Positions 8,730 to 18,594 are shown, numbered from the stretch's first letter. The stretch: DNA of 47,361 bases from an uncultured Bacteroidales bacterium (GCA_946403315.1 CAMIZK010000004.1:1-47361); one strand, 5' to 3'. Notes: a model not told the origin generated them from the letters alone. Program-made: numbers and translations.

Positions 8730-10546
8730 TGAAAGGATCGGACGATCATATTAAACTATTGCTTAAGCGCATACCGGAGAGTCCCGGTGTGTACCAGTAC
8801 TTTGATAAAGAGGGACAGATTATCTACGTAGGCAAAGCCAAGAACCTGCATCGACGGGTGAACAGTTATTTTAATAAGGATCATCAATCATCCAAGACCC
8901 GTCAACTCGTAGCCCATATCGCCGATATACGGTACGTGGTGGTAGATAGTGAACAGGATGCGTTCTTATTGGAGAATAACCTCATTAAGCAGTATCAACC
9001 GCATTATAACATCCTGCTCAAAGACGGAAAATCCTATCCTTCCATCTGCATCACACGGGAACCCTACCCTCGTATCTTCAAGACACGGACGATCAATAAG
9101 AAATCCGGTGAGTATTACGGTCCGTACAGTTTCGGAAATACGGTTGATCTGGTATTGGAGTTAATTCATAAACTCTATCCGATACGAACCTGTAATATTC
9201 CACTTTCTTCCGATTCCATCGAGAAAAAAAAGGTGCGAGTGTGTTTAAAATACCATCTGCATAACTGCTGCGGGATTTGCGAAGGAATAGGAAAAGAGGT
9301 GTATGGAGAATGGATTGAGCAGGCCAGACAACTCATCAAAGGAGATGCACACGATATAGGACGGCAGTTGGAGCAGGAAATGCGGATGAAATCGGAAGAA
9401 CTTAAGTTTGAAGAAGCCGCTGAGATCAAACGGAAGATTGAACTGTTAGAGCAATTTAAGAGCAAGACTATCATCACTACCTCCATCGCACGCGATGTGG
9501 ATGTGTTCGGGTACGATGAGCAGGATGATAAGGTCTATATCTCCATGCTGCATGTGCATAAGGGATCGATTGTACAGGGTCAGACCATCGAATACCGGCG
9601 GAAGATGGAGGAGGAGAAAGAGGAACTGCTGGCGATGGGAATGATGGAGTTGCGACAACGTCTGGAAAGTAACACCAAAGAGGTGATTGTTCCGTTTATA
9701 CCGGAGGTTTTTGACGAGAACCTGCAGATACATATCGCGCTCAGCGGGGACCGGAAGAAACTCTTGGATTTAGCGATGCAGAACGTAAGGCAGTATAAGT
9801 TAGACCGCCTCAAACAGGATGATAAACTGAATCCGGAACAACGCGGTGTACGGATCTTAACGGAACTGCAACAGATGATGGGCCTCCCTACCCTGCCTCG
9901 ATGGATTGACTGCTTCGATAACTCGAATATACAAGGAGAGAATGCCGTGGCCGGTTGTGTGGTCTATCGGATGGCAAAACCCAGTAAGAGTGATTACAAG
10001 CGGTTTGAGATCAAGACGGTAGAAGGACCGGATGATTACGCGTCTATGCGGGAAGTAGTGCGGAGACGGTACCAGCGTCTGATGGACGAAGGAGGACAAC
10101 TACCCGATCTCATCATCGCCGACGGTGGTTTAGGTCAGATGAATGCGATACGGGAAGCAGTGGAGGATATGTTGGGGTTACAGATTCCGATTGCGGGTCT
10201 GAAGAAAAATGACAAACACCGCACCCAGACACTGCTGTACGGATTTCCTCCGGTAGAGATCAGCATGCCCGTCACGAGTGAAGTGTTCCGTCTGTTGACG
10301 AATATACAGGATGAAGTGCACCGATATGCCATTACCTACCATAAGATGAAGCGATCCAAGGCACAGATTCATAGTCAACTCGATGATTTACAGGGAGTTG
10401 GTGCAGTTACCAAGCATAAATTGTTAACACATTTCGGTTCCGTGAAACGTGCTGGAGCAGCTACGAAAGAGGAAATGATAGATTTACTCGGAACACACAG
10501 AGGATCAATGGTTTACGAACAATTACAGGCAAAAATAAGTCTCTGA
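8729..10546 (+). CDS. uvrC: Excinuclease ABC subunit C
   Basis: This 605-residue nucleotide-excision-repair nuclease makes both incisions around a lesion marked by UvrAB. The domains appear in order: GIY-YIG nuclease (about residues 12-90, with GVYQY and IIYVGKA), UVR helix motif (about 205-240), RNase H-like UvrC domain (with DCFDNSNIQGENAV and IADGGLGQ), and a C-terminal helix-hairpin-helix (DLQGVGAVTKHKLL). Length is normal. The start is set by the ATG at 8729. Confidence 0.96.
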   Translation: MKGSDDHIKLLLKRIPESPGVYQYFDKEGQIIYVGKAKNLHRRVNSYFNKDHQSSKTRQLVAHIADIRYVVVDSEQDAFLLENNLIKQYQPHYNILLKDGKSYPSICITREPYPRIFKTRTINKKSGEYYGPYSFGNTVDLVLELIHKLYPIRTCNIPLSSDSIEKKKVRVCLKYHLHNCCGICEGIGKEVYGEWIEQARQLIKGDAHDIGRQLEQEMRMKSEELKFEEAAEIKRKIELLEQFKSKTIITTSIARDVDVFGYDEQDDKVYISMLHVHKGSIVQGQTIEYRRKMEEEKEELLAMGMMELRQRLESNTKEVIVPFIPEVFDENLQIHIALSGDRKKLLDLAMQNVRQYKLDRLKQDDKLNPEQRGVRILTELQQMMGLPTLPRWIDCFDNSNIQGENAVAGCVVYRMAKPSKSDYKRFEIKTVEGPDDYASMREVVRRRYQRLMDEGGQLPDLIIADGGLGQMNAIREAVEDMLGLQIPIAGLKKNDKHRTQTLLYGFPPVEISMPVTSEVFRLLTNIQDEVHRYAITYHKMKRSKAQIHSQLDDLQGVGAVTKHKLLTHFGSVKRAGAATKEEMIDLLGTHRGSMVYEQLQAKISL

Positions 10547-10553
10547 GAATTGA

Positions 10554-11048
10554 ATGAAAAGCAAGAACATGATATCTTATACAGTAAAAAAGGCGAAAGG
10601 CAAAGGGTTAAAGGCGAAAGAAGAAAGCCTCATCTTGATTAATGAGCAAGGTGAGGAAGTGAGTGCGTTGGAGATCTTGCGTGCCACCGAACCACATCGC
10701 GTCTTTGCGTTCGACGGAAAGATGGGTGCCGGAAAGACGACCTTCATCAAGAAACTCGTCGAGTTGATGGGTACGATGGATGTGGTGAACAGTCCGACGT
10801 TTGCGATCGTGAATGTGTACGACGTGGAACAACCGTACAAGGGAGAGGTCTATCATTTCGACTGTTACCGGTTGAAGGACATCCGGGAAGCGTTGGACTT
10901 CGGAGCGGAGGAGTACCTCTATTCTGGGAACTACTGTTTCATCGAGTGGCCGGAGATGATTGAAGCCATCCTGCCGGACGACACGGTATGGATACATATC
11001 ACGCCATTGGAGAATGGAGATAGGAGATTGGAGATTGGTAATTCGTAA
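10554..11048 (+). CDS. tsaE: tRNA threonylcarbamoyladenosine biosynthesis protein TsaE
   Basis: This 164-residue P-loop ATPase works with TsaB and TsaD in t6A37 formation on ANN-decoding tRNAs. Walker [10 protein letters not shown] is at about residues 55-63, and the family motif [12 protein letters not shown] follows. Two features are odd. Residues about 12-25, rich in K and G, are encoded by the word repeat at 10591-10628. The last dozen residues and the stop codon are encoded by another at 11010-11040. The start could be 10554 or the ATG at 10569. The t6A enzyme Sua5/YrdC is also in this window (41486-42106). Confidence 0.92.
   Translation: MKSKNMISYTVKKAKGKGLKAKEESLILINEQGEEVSALEILRATEPHRVFAFDGKMGAGKTTFIKKLVELMGTMDVVNSPTFAIVNVYDVEQPYKGEVYHFDCYRLKDIREALDFGAEEYLYSGNYCFIEWPEMIEAILPDDTVWIHITPLENGDRRLEIGNS
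10591..10628 (+). repeat. Word-like repeat inside tsaE N-terminus
   Basis: Imperfect copies of AGGCGAAAGG and AAAGGGTTA encode a lysine/glycine-rich stretch ahead of the conserved ATPase core, in frame. It is part of the dispersed micro-repeat population. Confidence 0.65.
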
Positions 11049-11070
11049 TTTTAAATTTTTAATTCGTAAT
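11010..11070 (+). repeat. Word-like repeat at tsaE 3' end and spacer
   Basis: Copies of GGAGATTGGAGATT (also seen inside the esterase gene at 25741-25776) end tsaE. They are followed by AT-rich words AATTCGTAATT and TTTTAAATTTTTAATT filling the spacer to the next gene. Confidence 0.7.
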
Positions 11071-11078
11071 TGACACAC

Positions 11079-11729
11079 ATGATAGAAGTTAATAATATAT
11101 GGAAATCGTTCGGTGAGCTGGAAGTGCTGAAGGGTGTTAACCTGGAGGTGCAGAGGGGGGAGATCGTCGCGATCATCGGTAAGTCAGGTGCCGGTAAGAC
11201 TACCCTACTCCAGATCATCGGAACCTTAGACCGTCCGACGAAGGGAGAGGTGATTATTAACGGCGAAAGGCTCATGGCGAAAGGCGAGAAGGCACTTGCG
11301 GCTTTCCGGAATAAGCATATCGGTTTTATCTTTCAGTTCCATCAACTGTTGCCGGAGTTCACGGCCTTGGAGAACGTGTGCATTCCGGCGATGATTGCGG
11401 GAGAGAAAGAGCGTGATTACAAACCGAGAGCGGAGAAGTTGTTACGTGACCTGGGACTCGGTGATCGCATGGACCATAAGCCGAATGCGTTGTCGGGTGG
11501 TGAGAAACAGCGTGTAGCCGCAGCCAGAGCATTGATTATGAGTCCGGATATCATCCTGGCCGATGAACCGACGGGTAGTCTGGACGAGCATAACAAGAAG
11601 GAACTAAGTGATTTGTTGTTGCAGTTACGCAAAAACTACGGTCAGACGATCCTGTTGGTGACGCACGATAAGGAACTGGCATCTATCGCAGATCGGGTGA
11701 TAGAGATTAAAGATGGTGTTATTGTATAA
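11079..11729 (+). CDS. ABC transporter ATP-binding protein, LolD/MacB type
   Basis: This 216-residue ATPase has Walker [10 protein letters not shown] (about residues 36-44), signature [15 protein letters not shown], Walker [13 protein letters not shown] and a switch histidine in LLVTHD. Closest known families are LolD (lipoprotein release) and MacB/FtsE-like ATPases. There is no permease gene next to it, so its partner is encoded elsewhere. The ATG at 11079 fits the family start better than an upstream TTG at 11070. The following gene encodes a lipoprotein, compatible with but not proof of a Lol role. Confidence 0.85.
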   Translation: MIEVNNIWKSFGELEVLKGVNLEVQRGEIVAIIGKSGAGKTTLLQIIGTLDRPTKGEVIINGERLMAKGEKALAAFRNKHIGFIFQFHQLLPEFTALENVCIPAMIAGEKERDYKPRAEKLLRDLGLGDRMDHKPNALSGGEKQRVAAARALIMSPDIILADEPTGSLDEHNKKELSDLLLQLRKNYGQTILLVTHDKELASIADRVIEIKDGVIV

Positions 11730-11771
11730 AGGTTATAGGTTATGGGTTACAGGTTATGGGTTATAGGGTTA
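11728..11771 (+). repeat. Word-like repeat spanning gldB-like start
   Basis: Imperfect copies of GGTTATAGGTTATGG and GGTTACAGG run from just after the lolD-like stop through the first ten or so codons of the next gene. The repeat therefore supplies the n-region and part of the h-region of that lipoprotein's signal peptide. Confidence 0.7.
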
Positions 11772-12749
11772 GCCGCGTTGTTGTTGACAGCTTGTCAGCA
11801 GGGTCGGCAGTATTGGTCCGCACAGACGGAACCGCAGCAGATGGAGATCGTGCGGTTTGATAAGGCATTGCTCAATGTGCAGGCGCAGACTGTGGAACAA
11901 GACATACGGGATCTGTATGCCACGTATCCGGAGTTTATGCCGCTTTGGGTGGAGAATATATTAGGAATCCCTTCGCAAGATACCGCGTTTTTGGCACAAC
12001 AATTGCCGTTGTTTTTGGAAGACACACTCTATGGTTTTAAGCAGACGAATGCCAAGGAGAAGGAACTGTTTGCAGACATATCCGATTTGCAACAGTCTGT
12101 TAATAAAGCCTTTACGCGTATTCGTTCGATATATCCGAATTGGGAGTTCCCTACCCTATACCTGTTTATCTCGGGTTTTCAGACACCGATCTATATGGAG
12201 GATGAGTTAATCGCTATTGGGGCGGATATGTATTTGGGTAGTGACTATCCGTATTATAACTACGTCGTGTATGATTACCAGAAACAGACGATGCGCAAGG
12301 AGTGCATTCCGGTGGATGTGGTAAGTGCCTATCTGTTCCGGAATATATCGTTTACAAGTGGTCAGAACCGCTTGTTGGACCAGATGATATATAGGGGTAA
12401 GATTATGTATCTGACGGCGCAGATCTTTGATGACCTGCCGGGATATGAGGTGATGGGCTGGACGAAGGAACAATGGGATTGGTGCGTAGTCAATGAAGAA
12501 GCGATCTGGCATCATATGATGGACCAACGGGATCTATTTAAAACGGAACATCTGGTCATCTCCAATTATCTGAACGATGCCCCCTTCACGTCAGAGGTGA
12601 GTCAGGAAAGTCCGGGTAGGTTAGGTATCTGGATGGGTTGGCGGATTGTGGAGTCGTATATGGAACATAACGAAGAGGTGACGCTGCAGGAACTGATAGC
12701 GGAACCCGATGCACAAAAGATATTGGAAGATAGTTATTATAAACCATAA
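11742..12749 (+). CDS. GldB-like lipoprotein
   Basis: This 335-residue protein has a lipoprotein signal peptide ending LLLTAC at about residue 18. The body resembles the gliding-motility lipoprotein GldB: an N-terminal segment EIVRFDKALLN, a middle LYLFISGFQTPIYMEDELIAIGADMYLGSDYPYY and a C-terminal PGRLGIWMGWRIV. GldB homologues are widespread in non-gliding Bacteroidales, where their role is unknown. The first codons come from a word repeat, so the signal peptide start is unusual. Confidence 0.82.
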   Translation: MGYRLWVIGLAALLLTACQQGRQYWSAQTEPQQMEIVRFDKALLNVQAQTVEQDIRDLYATYPEFMPLWVENILGIPSQDTAFLAQQLPLFLEDTLYGFKQTNAKEKELFADISDLQQSVNKAFTRIRSIYPNWEFPTLYLFISGFQTPIYMEDELIAIGADMYLGSDYPYYNYVVYDYQKQTMRKECIPVDVVSAYLFRNISFTSGQNRLLDQMIYRGKIMYLTAQIFDDLPGYEVMGWTKEQWDWCVVNEEAIWHHMMDQRDLFKTEHLVISNYLNDAPFTSEVSQESPGRLGIWMGWRIVESYMEHNEEVTLQELIAEPDAQKILEDSYYKP

Positions 12750-12755
12750 GAAAAC

Positions 12756-13871
12756 ATGAGAAAACATTGGATCGATAATTTACGTTGGGTGACCGTACTG
12801 CTGGTACTCTTTTACCACGTTATTTACTACTACAACGGCAAAGGGGTAGTAGGCGGAATAGGTGGTTTCGGAGGTCCTCAGTACCAAGATTTTGTGATGT
12901 ATCTGCTCTATCCTTGGTTCATGCCTCTTTTGTTCTTGCTGGCAGGCATCAGTGCCCGGTACGCATTGGATGCACATTCGGAGAAAGAGTGGTTTCAAAG
13001 CCGCACCCGCAAGTTATTAGTGCCTGCTACAATAGGATTATTTGTTTTTCAATGGATCGCCGGTTATTTCAACACGCATACACTTAGTTATACGAATGGA
13101 ATAGACATGCTTGCCGACACTCCGGGCATCATTAAGTATGTGGCGTGGTCGCTGAGCGGAACAGGTCCGTTATGGTTTATACAGGATCTATGGTTGTTCA
13201 GTCTGGTTTTGCTGCTCGTTCGGAAGGTGGATGCACAAGATCGGTTCTACGGGTTCTGCGGGAAGATGGGTTTGGCAGGAATTATCCTGTTGGGCGTATT
13301 GTATTGGTTAGGTACCCGAACGCTGATCATGAACCCTCGTCCCGAAAGTTTGGATGGTCTTTATAACGGATACAAACCATTCTTTTATCTTCTTTTCTTT
13401 TTGAGCGGATACTTTGTCTTCTCGCATGAAAATGTATTAACGTCATTACGAAAAGGATGGATACCACTGATGGTGTGCGCCGTAGCAAGCGGTATAACAT
13501 TATTAATCACTACCTTCGGTGAAGATAACACGACTCCTGTGTACCTAAGCAGTCCACTCAATTGTGTGTATGGATGGCTGATGTGTCTTGCCATGATCGG
13601 ATGGTTCGCTGCCTGCTTTGATGACCGGAAATCCAAGTTTGCAGATTACATGTGCCGCAATAGTTTTGCTATCTATGTAGTTCACTATATAATCATCTCC
13701 GGTTTGGGGTACAGCATGAAGGTTTATACAACGCTTCCTCCGGTTGCGATGTACGTGTTGCTTACGGTTGCCGTATTTACGTTGTCGCCGCTGTTAGTAG
13801 AACTAATACGCCGAATTCCTGTTATCAGATGGTGCGTACTGGGAGAGAAAACAAAACAAATCAAGAATTGA
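12756..13871 (+). CDS. Membrane acyltransferase (acyltransferase family 3)
   Basis: This 371-residue polytopic protein has about ten hydrophobic segments. It opens WIDNLRWVTVLLVLFYHV, the family-3 acyltransferase pattern with a conserved arginine and histidine, followed by a membrane region with PLLFLLAGIS. Such enzymes acylate surface or periplasmic glycans. The substrate cannot be told from sequence. It begins 6 nt after the gldB-like gene, so probably the same transcript. Confidence 0.85.
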   Translation: MRKHWIDNLRWVTVLLVLFYHVIYYYNGKGVVGGIGGFGGPQYQDFVMYLLYPWFMPLLFLLAGISARYALDAHSEKEWFQSRTRKLLVPATIGLFVFQWIAGYFNTHTLSYTNGIDMLADTPGIIKYVAWSLSGTGPLWFIQDLWLFSLVLLLVRKVDAQDRFYGFCGKMGLAGIILLGVLYWLGTRTLIMNPRPESLDGLYNGYKPFFYLLFFLSGYFVFSHENVLTSLRKGWIPLMVCAVASGITLLITTFGEDNTTPVYLSSPLNCVYGWLMCLAMIGWFAACFDDRKSKFADYMCRNSFAIYVVHYIIISGLGYSMKVYTTLPPVAMYVLLTVAVFTLSPLLVELIRRIPVIRWCVLGEKTKQIKN

Positions 13872-13880
13872 AAAATAACC

Positions 13881-15080
13881 ATGAATAGAGCAGATTTTCC
13901 GATATTGAAGCAGCAGGTACACGGACGAGAATTAGTGTACCTGGATAATGCAGCCACGAGTCAGAAGCCTCAGTGCGTCATTGATGCGATTGTGGAGGCC
14001 TATAGCACGTGGAACAGCAATATCCACCGCGGTGTGCATCATCTGAGTCAAGTGGCCACCGCCCATCATGAGGAAGCACGAAAAGCGGTAGCGAATTTTA
14101 TCGGTGCGAAGAGCAGTGATGAGATCGTGTTCACCAAAGGTACGACAGATAGCCTGAATGCGCTTGCTTTCTCCTATGGAGAAGCTTATATCCATGAAGG
14201 TGATGAGATCATCGTCAGCGGTCTTGAGCATCATTCGAACATCGTACCATGGCAAATGCTCTGTGAGCGCAAGAAAGCGGTGTTGCGACATATTCCACTA
14301 CTCGATGACTTATCGCTCGATATAGCGGCTTTTAGGGCACTTCTGAGCGATCGTACGAAGTTAGTGAGTGTAGCGCAGGTAAGTAATGTCTTAGGAACGA
14401 TCCAACCGGTGGAAGAGATCATTAAGTTGGCGCATGAGAGGAACATACCTGTTTGTATCGACGGCGCGCAGAGTGTGCCGCATATGTCGGTCGATGTGCA
14501 GGCGCTGGATTGCGATTTCCTCGTCTTCTCCGGTCATAAGATGTACGGACCGACGGGTATCGGTGTGCTGTACGGTAAACGGGAGTGGTTAGAGAAACTT
14601 CCGCCGCATGAAGGAGGGGGTGAGATGATTGACCATGTGCGCTGGAGCGGCACGACGTTCAATGAGTTGCCGTATAAGTTCGAAGCCGGTACACCTAATT
14701 TCGTAGGTTCTTATGCGTTGCATAAGGCGATCGAGTATATAGAAACCATCGGTTGGGAAGCTATTGAGGCCCATGAACGGAATCTGACGGAGTACTGTGA
14801 GCAGCAGTTAGTTGATTTAGGGTGTAAAGTGTATGGTGCCGGTCAACCGAAAGCAGGGGTCATTAGTTTTAATGTCGGTGCGATTCATCCTTTTGATATA
14901 GGCACGTTATTGGACCAGCAAGGAGTAGCGGTTCGTACGGGTCATCATTGTGCGGAACCGCTGATCGATGCGATGGGTGTTCCGGGAACGGTGCGTGTGT
15001 CGTTTGGTTTGTATAATGACAAGGACGACGTAGATGCTTTCATCGCGGCCTTGAAACGCACGATAGATATGTTATCATGA
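13881..15080 (+). CDS. sufS: Cysteine desulfurase, SufS type
   Basis: This 399-residue PLP enzyme removes sulfur from cysteine for Fe-S cluster assembly or other thio-transfer. The N-terminal VYLDNAATSQKP, the PLP lysine K220 in SGHKMYGPTG and the catalytic cysteine C357 in RTGHHCAEPL all match SufS/CsdA (group II). No sufBCD genes are adjacent, so its exact pathway role is inferred. The stop overlaps the next gene by ATGA. Confidence 0.93.
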   Translation: MNRADFPILKQQVHGRELVYLDNAATSQKPQCVIDAIVEAYSTWNSNIHRGVHHLSQVATAHHEEARKAVANFIGAKSSDEIVFTKGTTDSLNALAFSYGEAYIHEGDEIIVSGLEHHSNIVPWQMLCERKKAVLRHIPLLDDLSLDIAAFRALLSDRTKLVSVAQVSNVLGTIQPVEEIIKLAHERNIPVCIDGAQSVPHMSVDVQALDCDFLVFSGHKMYGPTGIGVLYGKREWLEKLPPHEGGGEMIDHVRWSGTTFNELPYKFEAGTPNFVGSYALHKAIEYIETIGWEAIEAHERNLTEYCEQQLVDLGCKVYGAGQPKAGVISFNVGAIHPFDIGTLLDQQGVAVRTGHHCAEPLIDAMGVPGTVRVSFGLYNDKDDVDAFIAALKRTIDMLS

Positions 15081-16009
15081 GGTTTTTCCTGATCGGAATA
15101 GTAGTTTTGGCAGGCGTTTTGACAGCGTCTGCTGATTCTTTGTGTGTGGTCAGTTATAATGTAGAGAACCTCTTTCATCCGGATAAGGACAGTATCACGA
15201 ACGATGGAGAATGGACACCCGACGGCGAACGGCATTGGTCTTTTGCGCGCTATAACCGGAAGGTGGAGAACATCGCCCGGGTGTTGACGAATATCGGCGA
15301 ATGGAGTGGAGTAGATGTAGTGGGACTGCAGGAGACTGAGAATGCGGCGGTGGTGAAGAAACTGTGTTATACGCTCAGACGGGGTGAGTACGGTTTTGTG
15401 CATTATGACAGCCCCGACCGACGCGGCATCGATGTCGCGCTCATCTATAAGAAATCCCGCATCGACACGCTTTCTTCGAAAGCCCTCAGCATTCTTATCC
15501 AAAGGGAACGATTATCTCAGCATTCAGACCTCAGAACTCGGGATATATTGTATGTCTCTGCGTTAGTAGATAAAAAAGACACGATCCATTTCTTTGTCTG
15601 CCATCTGCCGAGTCAACGGGGCGGAGCGGCAGAGAGTGCCTGGAAACGGGAAGCGGCTAAGGAGACTTTGCAGCAGGCGGTGGACAGTGTGCAGGAGACA
15701 AACAAAGATGCCAAGATCATCGTCATGGGGGATATGAATAGTGAGGATATAAGGGTTAGTGGATTAGTGGATGAGAGGATGAGAGGAAACGGAACGCACA
15801 AGTATCAAGGTAGATGGACTTATTTGGATCATTTCTATGTTTCGCCGTCCATACACGAAGTATCCACTGCACGTGTGTATGACGCACAGTGGATACAAGA
15901 GAATGATGAGAAATACTTGGGGTTAAAACCTCATCGCACCTATAACGGCTTCACCTATCAGAATGGGTATTCGGACCATCTGCCGATCGTGCTGATGGTA
16001 TCATTTTAG
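15077..16009 (+). CDS. Exported endonuclease/exonuclease/phosphatase-family protein
   Basis: This 310-residue protein has an N-terminal signal sequence (about residues 1-19) and the EEP fold: SYNVENLFHPD near the start, VVGLQETEN, GDMNSE and a terminal YSDHLPIVL. The catalytic N, E, D and H residues are all present. Bacteroidales EEP proteins of this type are usually annotated as secreted nucleases or phosphatases. Two in-frame micro-repeat insertions are visible: residues about 138-148 (cassette 15487-15520, also in the EamA gene) and about 225-237 (15751-15787). Its last 9 nt overlap the convergent gene. Confidence 0.87.
   Translation: MRFFLIGIVVLAGVLTASADSLCVVSYNVENLFHPDKDSITNDGEWTPDGERHWSFARYNRKVENIARVLTNIGEWSGVDVVGLQETENAAVVKKLCYTLRRGEYGFVHYDSPDRRGIDVALIYKKSRIDTLSSKALSILIQRERLSQHSDLRTRDILYVSALVDKKDTIHFFVCHLPSQRGGAAESAWKREAAKETLQQAVDSVQETNKDAKIIVMGDMNSEDIRVSGLVDERMRGNGTHKYQGRWTYLDHFYVSPSIHEVSTARVYDAQWIQENDEKYLGLKPHRTYNGFTYQNGYSDHLPIVLMVSF
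15485..15540 (+). repeat. 34-nt dispersed cassette, copy A, with flanking words
   Basis: Bases 15487-15520 match 22296-22329 at 33 of 34 positions, in an unrelated gene. Here the codon phase starts at the second base and gives residues S-I-L-I-Q-R-E-R-L-S-Q. Flanking CAGCATTC and CTCAG words recur to 15540. Confidence 0.85.
15751..15787 (+). repeat. Word-like repeat inside EEP gene
   Basis: Tandem imperfect words GGTTAGTGGATTAGTGG and ATGAGAGGATGAGAGG are translated in frame between the GDMNSE motif and the C-terminal histidine motif. Confidence 0.6.
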
Positions 16010-17323
16010 TTTCGCCGCTTGGCCTTGGTTTTTACTGCCTTTACGGGAGATATATTCTTTCTCCTGTGCCCAGGCGGCATGTGCTGCTTCGATCGTTTTG
16101 TATTTCTTTTGACCTTTAAACAAACCGCCCCAATAGGCTAAGATCACGTAGTAATCGGTTCCCTTGGGTTGCGCGATGAAATGATCTCCGTCGTTATGGA
16201 AGCATTGGAGGTAGGAGTATTGGTCGTGTTTGCCGGTTCGGGTCCATTCATGCTTTTGGATGTCATAGCATTTACCGCTGTACGTCGCCAGGCGGTAATA
16301 GGGTTGGTTGTTCGCATCGTGGTTCTGCACGATGATCGTGCGACCGAAATACTGAAACTCATCTCCGGATAGGATAGAACCGCTGTACTCGGGTGCATTG
16401 GTGCAGTACAGCTTCCCGTCGCATTCGACGAACACCCCTTCTTCAAACCTTGCCGGGAAGGTAATATGTTTTCCTTCGCAGAGATATTCTCCGTTAGGAC
16501 GGATCACGACGTTATTGCCGTTTTTCATCTCTAAGATGATCACTTCTCCTTCGGCAGCCATCTTCACGTCCCATATATCTTTGGATTGGATCTTGCTGTT
16601 TCCGGGAAGAGTTACTTTCTCGTAATAGGCGGTGAGGTTATCGTACGGATCGTCGATGTTGCTGTAGTCCCATTCTTCCCGGAACATCTTCCATGCCACA
16701 CGGCCGTTAGCCAGACGGGTACCCAAGAACCGCATTCGGTTACTCTGCAAACCGGAAGCGCCGGGTTGCGCATACCGCAGGATATCGGCACGGAAGGTGG
16801 TATCTTTATAATCATACAAGCGGAATCGGCCGTATTCTCCTCTTAGTTCATCTACGGTCATCGGGTGATTCAACAGGAAGTTCCGTTCCCCGATGCTCGA
16901 GAATTGCGGCACGGGTCGCGTCACCGGTTGGGAGGACAAAAACCGTTCATACCGGCGAGCCATACGCACCTCTTCGTCTTTCTGGTCCTTCATGTAGTCG
17001 GCACGCTTCTCGTTCAAGATCTTATTGACTTTGTTTTGACGTTCCTCTTCCTGCTTCAACCATTCCGCCCAACCGTCGGTCTGGGGTTGGGTTTGCGGAG
17101 CCGGTTGGGTGGTCTCCTGTGCAGGGGTATAGTCTTTGAGGTGAGTGGACTGCTGCGGCTCCTCTTCCGGATCGGGATCGACGGGAACAGGGTCTCCCGG
17201 GTCCGGTACATACACGTCATGAATCGACTGACCTGCCATCTGTTCCAACTGTTGCAGGGCAGACTGTGCGCAGAGCAGGGTAGGGAACACCGCCGCTACC
17301 AAAAGAAACAAAACCTTTTTCAT
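16001..17323 (-). CDS. Exported protein of unknown function
   Basis: This 440-residue protein has a clear signal peptide (MKKVLFLLVAAVFPTLLCAQ). A proline-, aspartate- and glutamine-rich linker follows (about residues 38-85), then a charged helical stretch (about 85-125) and a C-terminal region rich in aromatic residues and glycine. I do not recognise a family. It is probably periplasmic or surface-exposed. It is convergent with the EEP gene (9-nt overlap) and lies 2 nt downstream of the DUF2851 gene. Confidence 0.75.
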   Translation of the reverse strand: MKKVLFLLVAAVFPTLLCAQSALQQLEQMAGQSIHDVYVPDPGDPVPVDPDPEEEPQQSTHLKDYTPAQETTQPAPQTQPQTDGWAEWLKQEEERQNKVNKILNEKRADYMKDQKDEEVRMARRYERFLSSQPVTRPVPQFSSIGERNFLLNHPMTVDELRGEYGRFRLYDYKDTTFRADILRYAQPGASGLQSNRMRFLGTRLANGRVAWKMFREEWDYSNIDDPYDNLTAYYEKVTLPGNSKIQSKDIWDVKMAAEGEVIILEMKNGNNVVIRPNGEYLCEGKHITFPARFEEGVFVECDGKLYCTNAPEYSGSILSGDEFQYFGRTIIVQNHDANNQPYYRLATYSGKCYDIQKHEWTRTGKHDQYSYLQCFHNDGDHFIAQPKGTDYYVILAYWGGLFKGQKKYKTIEAAHAAWAQEKEYISRKGSKNQGQAAKLK

Positions 17324-17325
17324 AT

Positions 17326-18594
17326 TCAGAATAATGTGAGTTGTTTATTTTCAAAAATCTTAAATCCCACCTCGCAGTTGATACAATTCTCGTGCTGGCA
17401 GTAGTTCTGATAGAGGTGCAGTAACGCTTGCGTATCAGCGGCATTGCTAACCGCCTGACCTAACACTTTCCATTGACGCACCACCGTGTTGTTTTCAGCA
17501 GGGATTTTCTCCATCAGTCCCATGATCCGTTCTGCTTTGGCACGATCGTTTCGGTGCAACGCATAAGCGTATTTGTACGGAATGACGGTGTTGATCAACA
17601 GGATATCGATGCTGCTCTTCCCCACCGGTTTAGAACCGGAGCAAGATAACCATTCGGGTGACACTTTAAACAGCGCTTCCAATTCCTTCAGATCATCGGT
17701 GTCCAAGATTTTGCTTAGCAGGTTTTCGGATTGGTATAGCAGTTGTGCAAACTGCTGAATACGCAATTTCGGATTGTTCTGCGGTCGTAAACGCGCCTGT
17801 TTCCACATACTTCCGTCCATGGGAGTTAATCCGAACTTGGTGCGCAGAAACTCGTACTCTTTCGCCCATTCGCCATTCGTCCCTTCGCTATTAGCCGTTA
17901 TAAGTCCCGCCTGTCCCATCAGGAGAGCGGTGAGTTGGAAGAGGTTATTGCGATGTTTCTGCAGGTACGACAGCGGTGTGTTAATGGCTAATTGTTCGAA
18001 CGGCACACTATTCGTGTGAAAACCGAAGTTACGCGCCAAGGAGATATATAACGCATGTTCCCAACTGCCTTTGGTGATTTCCAACAGACGGTCAATGGAC
18101 GCTTTCTTGCACTCCAGTCGTTTGCGCAATAAGGTCTTTCGCCAACCGTCCGATAACAGTTTAGGATCATGGATCAGATGTTCCGCACAGCCGATTCGGC
18201 GGATGGCACTGTCCATCTGCTGCGCCTCAGAAAAGAGGGCGGTCAGATAGTCCTTGTCAGAAGGGTAGTTGAGCTCACATTGCGGTACCAACTCCCCTTT
18301 GGAGTTATAGATGGGTTTATCAGCGGTACGAACCACATGCAGGATGACGTTGTCATAGGCTTTGTCGATATGATGGCGGTGTCTCTGCCAATCGGATGAG
18401 CACACATGGATCTCGATGTTTCCTACCCATTCCCGGTCACCGATCTTGATCCGTGCCGAACTGTAATCGGGACCTGCATCGCGGTTATGCGTTCCTACGG
18501 AAAGGATCTCCACTTTCCGTCCGTCGGTCGTCTGTTGCTCCATTCCTGCCCACAGACACCGTTCCCATATGTAATGCAGAACTATTTCAGGCAT
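17326..18594 (-). CDS. DUF2851 family protein
   Basis: This 422-residue protein matches the Bacteroidetes family DUF2851 by its N-terminal LHYIWERCLW and by NRDAGPDYSSARIKIGDREWVGNIEIHVCSSDW (split motif, about residues 35-68). Its C-terminus carries four cysteines in a possible metal-binding arrangement (CQHENC-x2-C around residue 405). The function is unknown. The start overlaps the 3' end of the upstream small gene by 13 nt. Confidence 0.85.
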   Translation of the reverse strand: MPEIVLHYIWERCLWAGMEQQTTDGRKVEILSVGTHNRDAGPDYSSARIKIGDREWVGNIEIHVCSSDWQRHRHHIDKAYDNVILHVVRTADKPIYNSKGELVPQCELNYPSDKDYLTALFSEAQQMDSAIRRIGCAEHLIHDPKLLSDGWRKTLLRKRLECKKASIDRLLEITKGSWEHALYISLARNFGFHTNSVPFEQLAINTPLSYLQKHRNNLFQLTALLMGQAGLITANSEGTNGEWAKEYEFLRTKFGLTPMDGSMWKQARLRPQNNPKLRIQQFAQLLYQSENLLSKILDTDDLKELEALFKVSPEWLSCSGSKPVGKSSIDILLINTVIPYKYAYALHRNDRAKAERIMGLMEKIPAENNTVVRQWKVLGQAVSNAADTQALLHLYQNYCQHENCINCEVGFKIFENKQLTLF

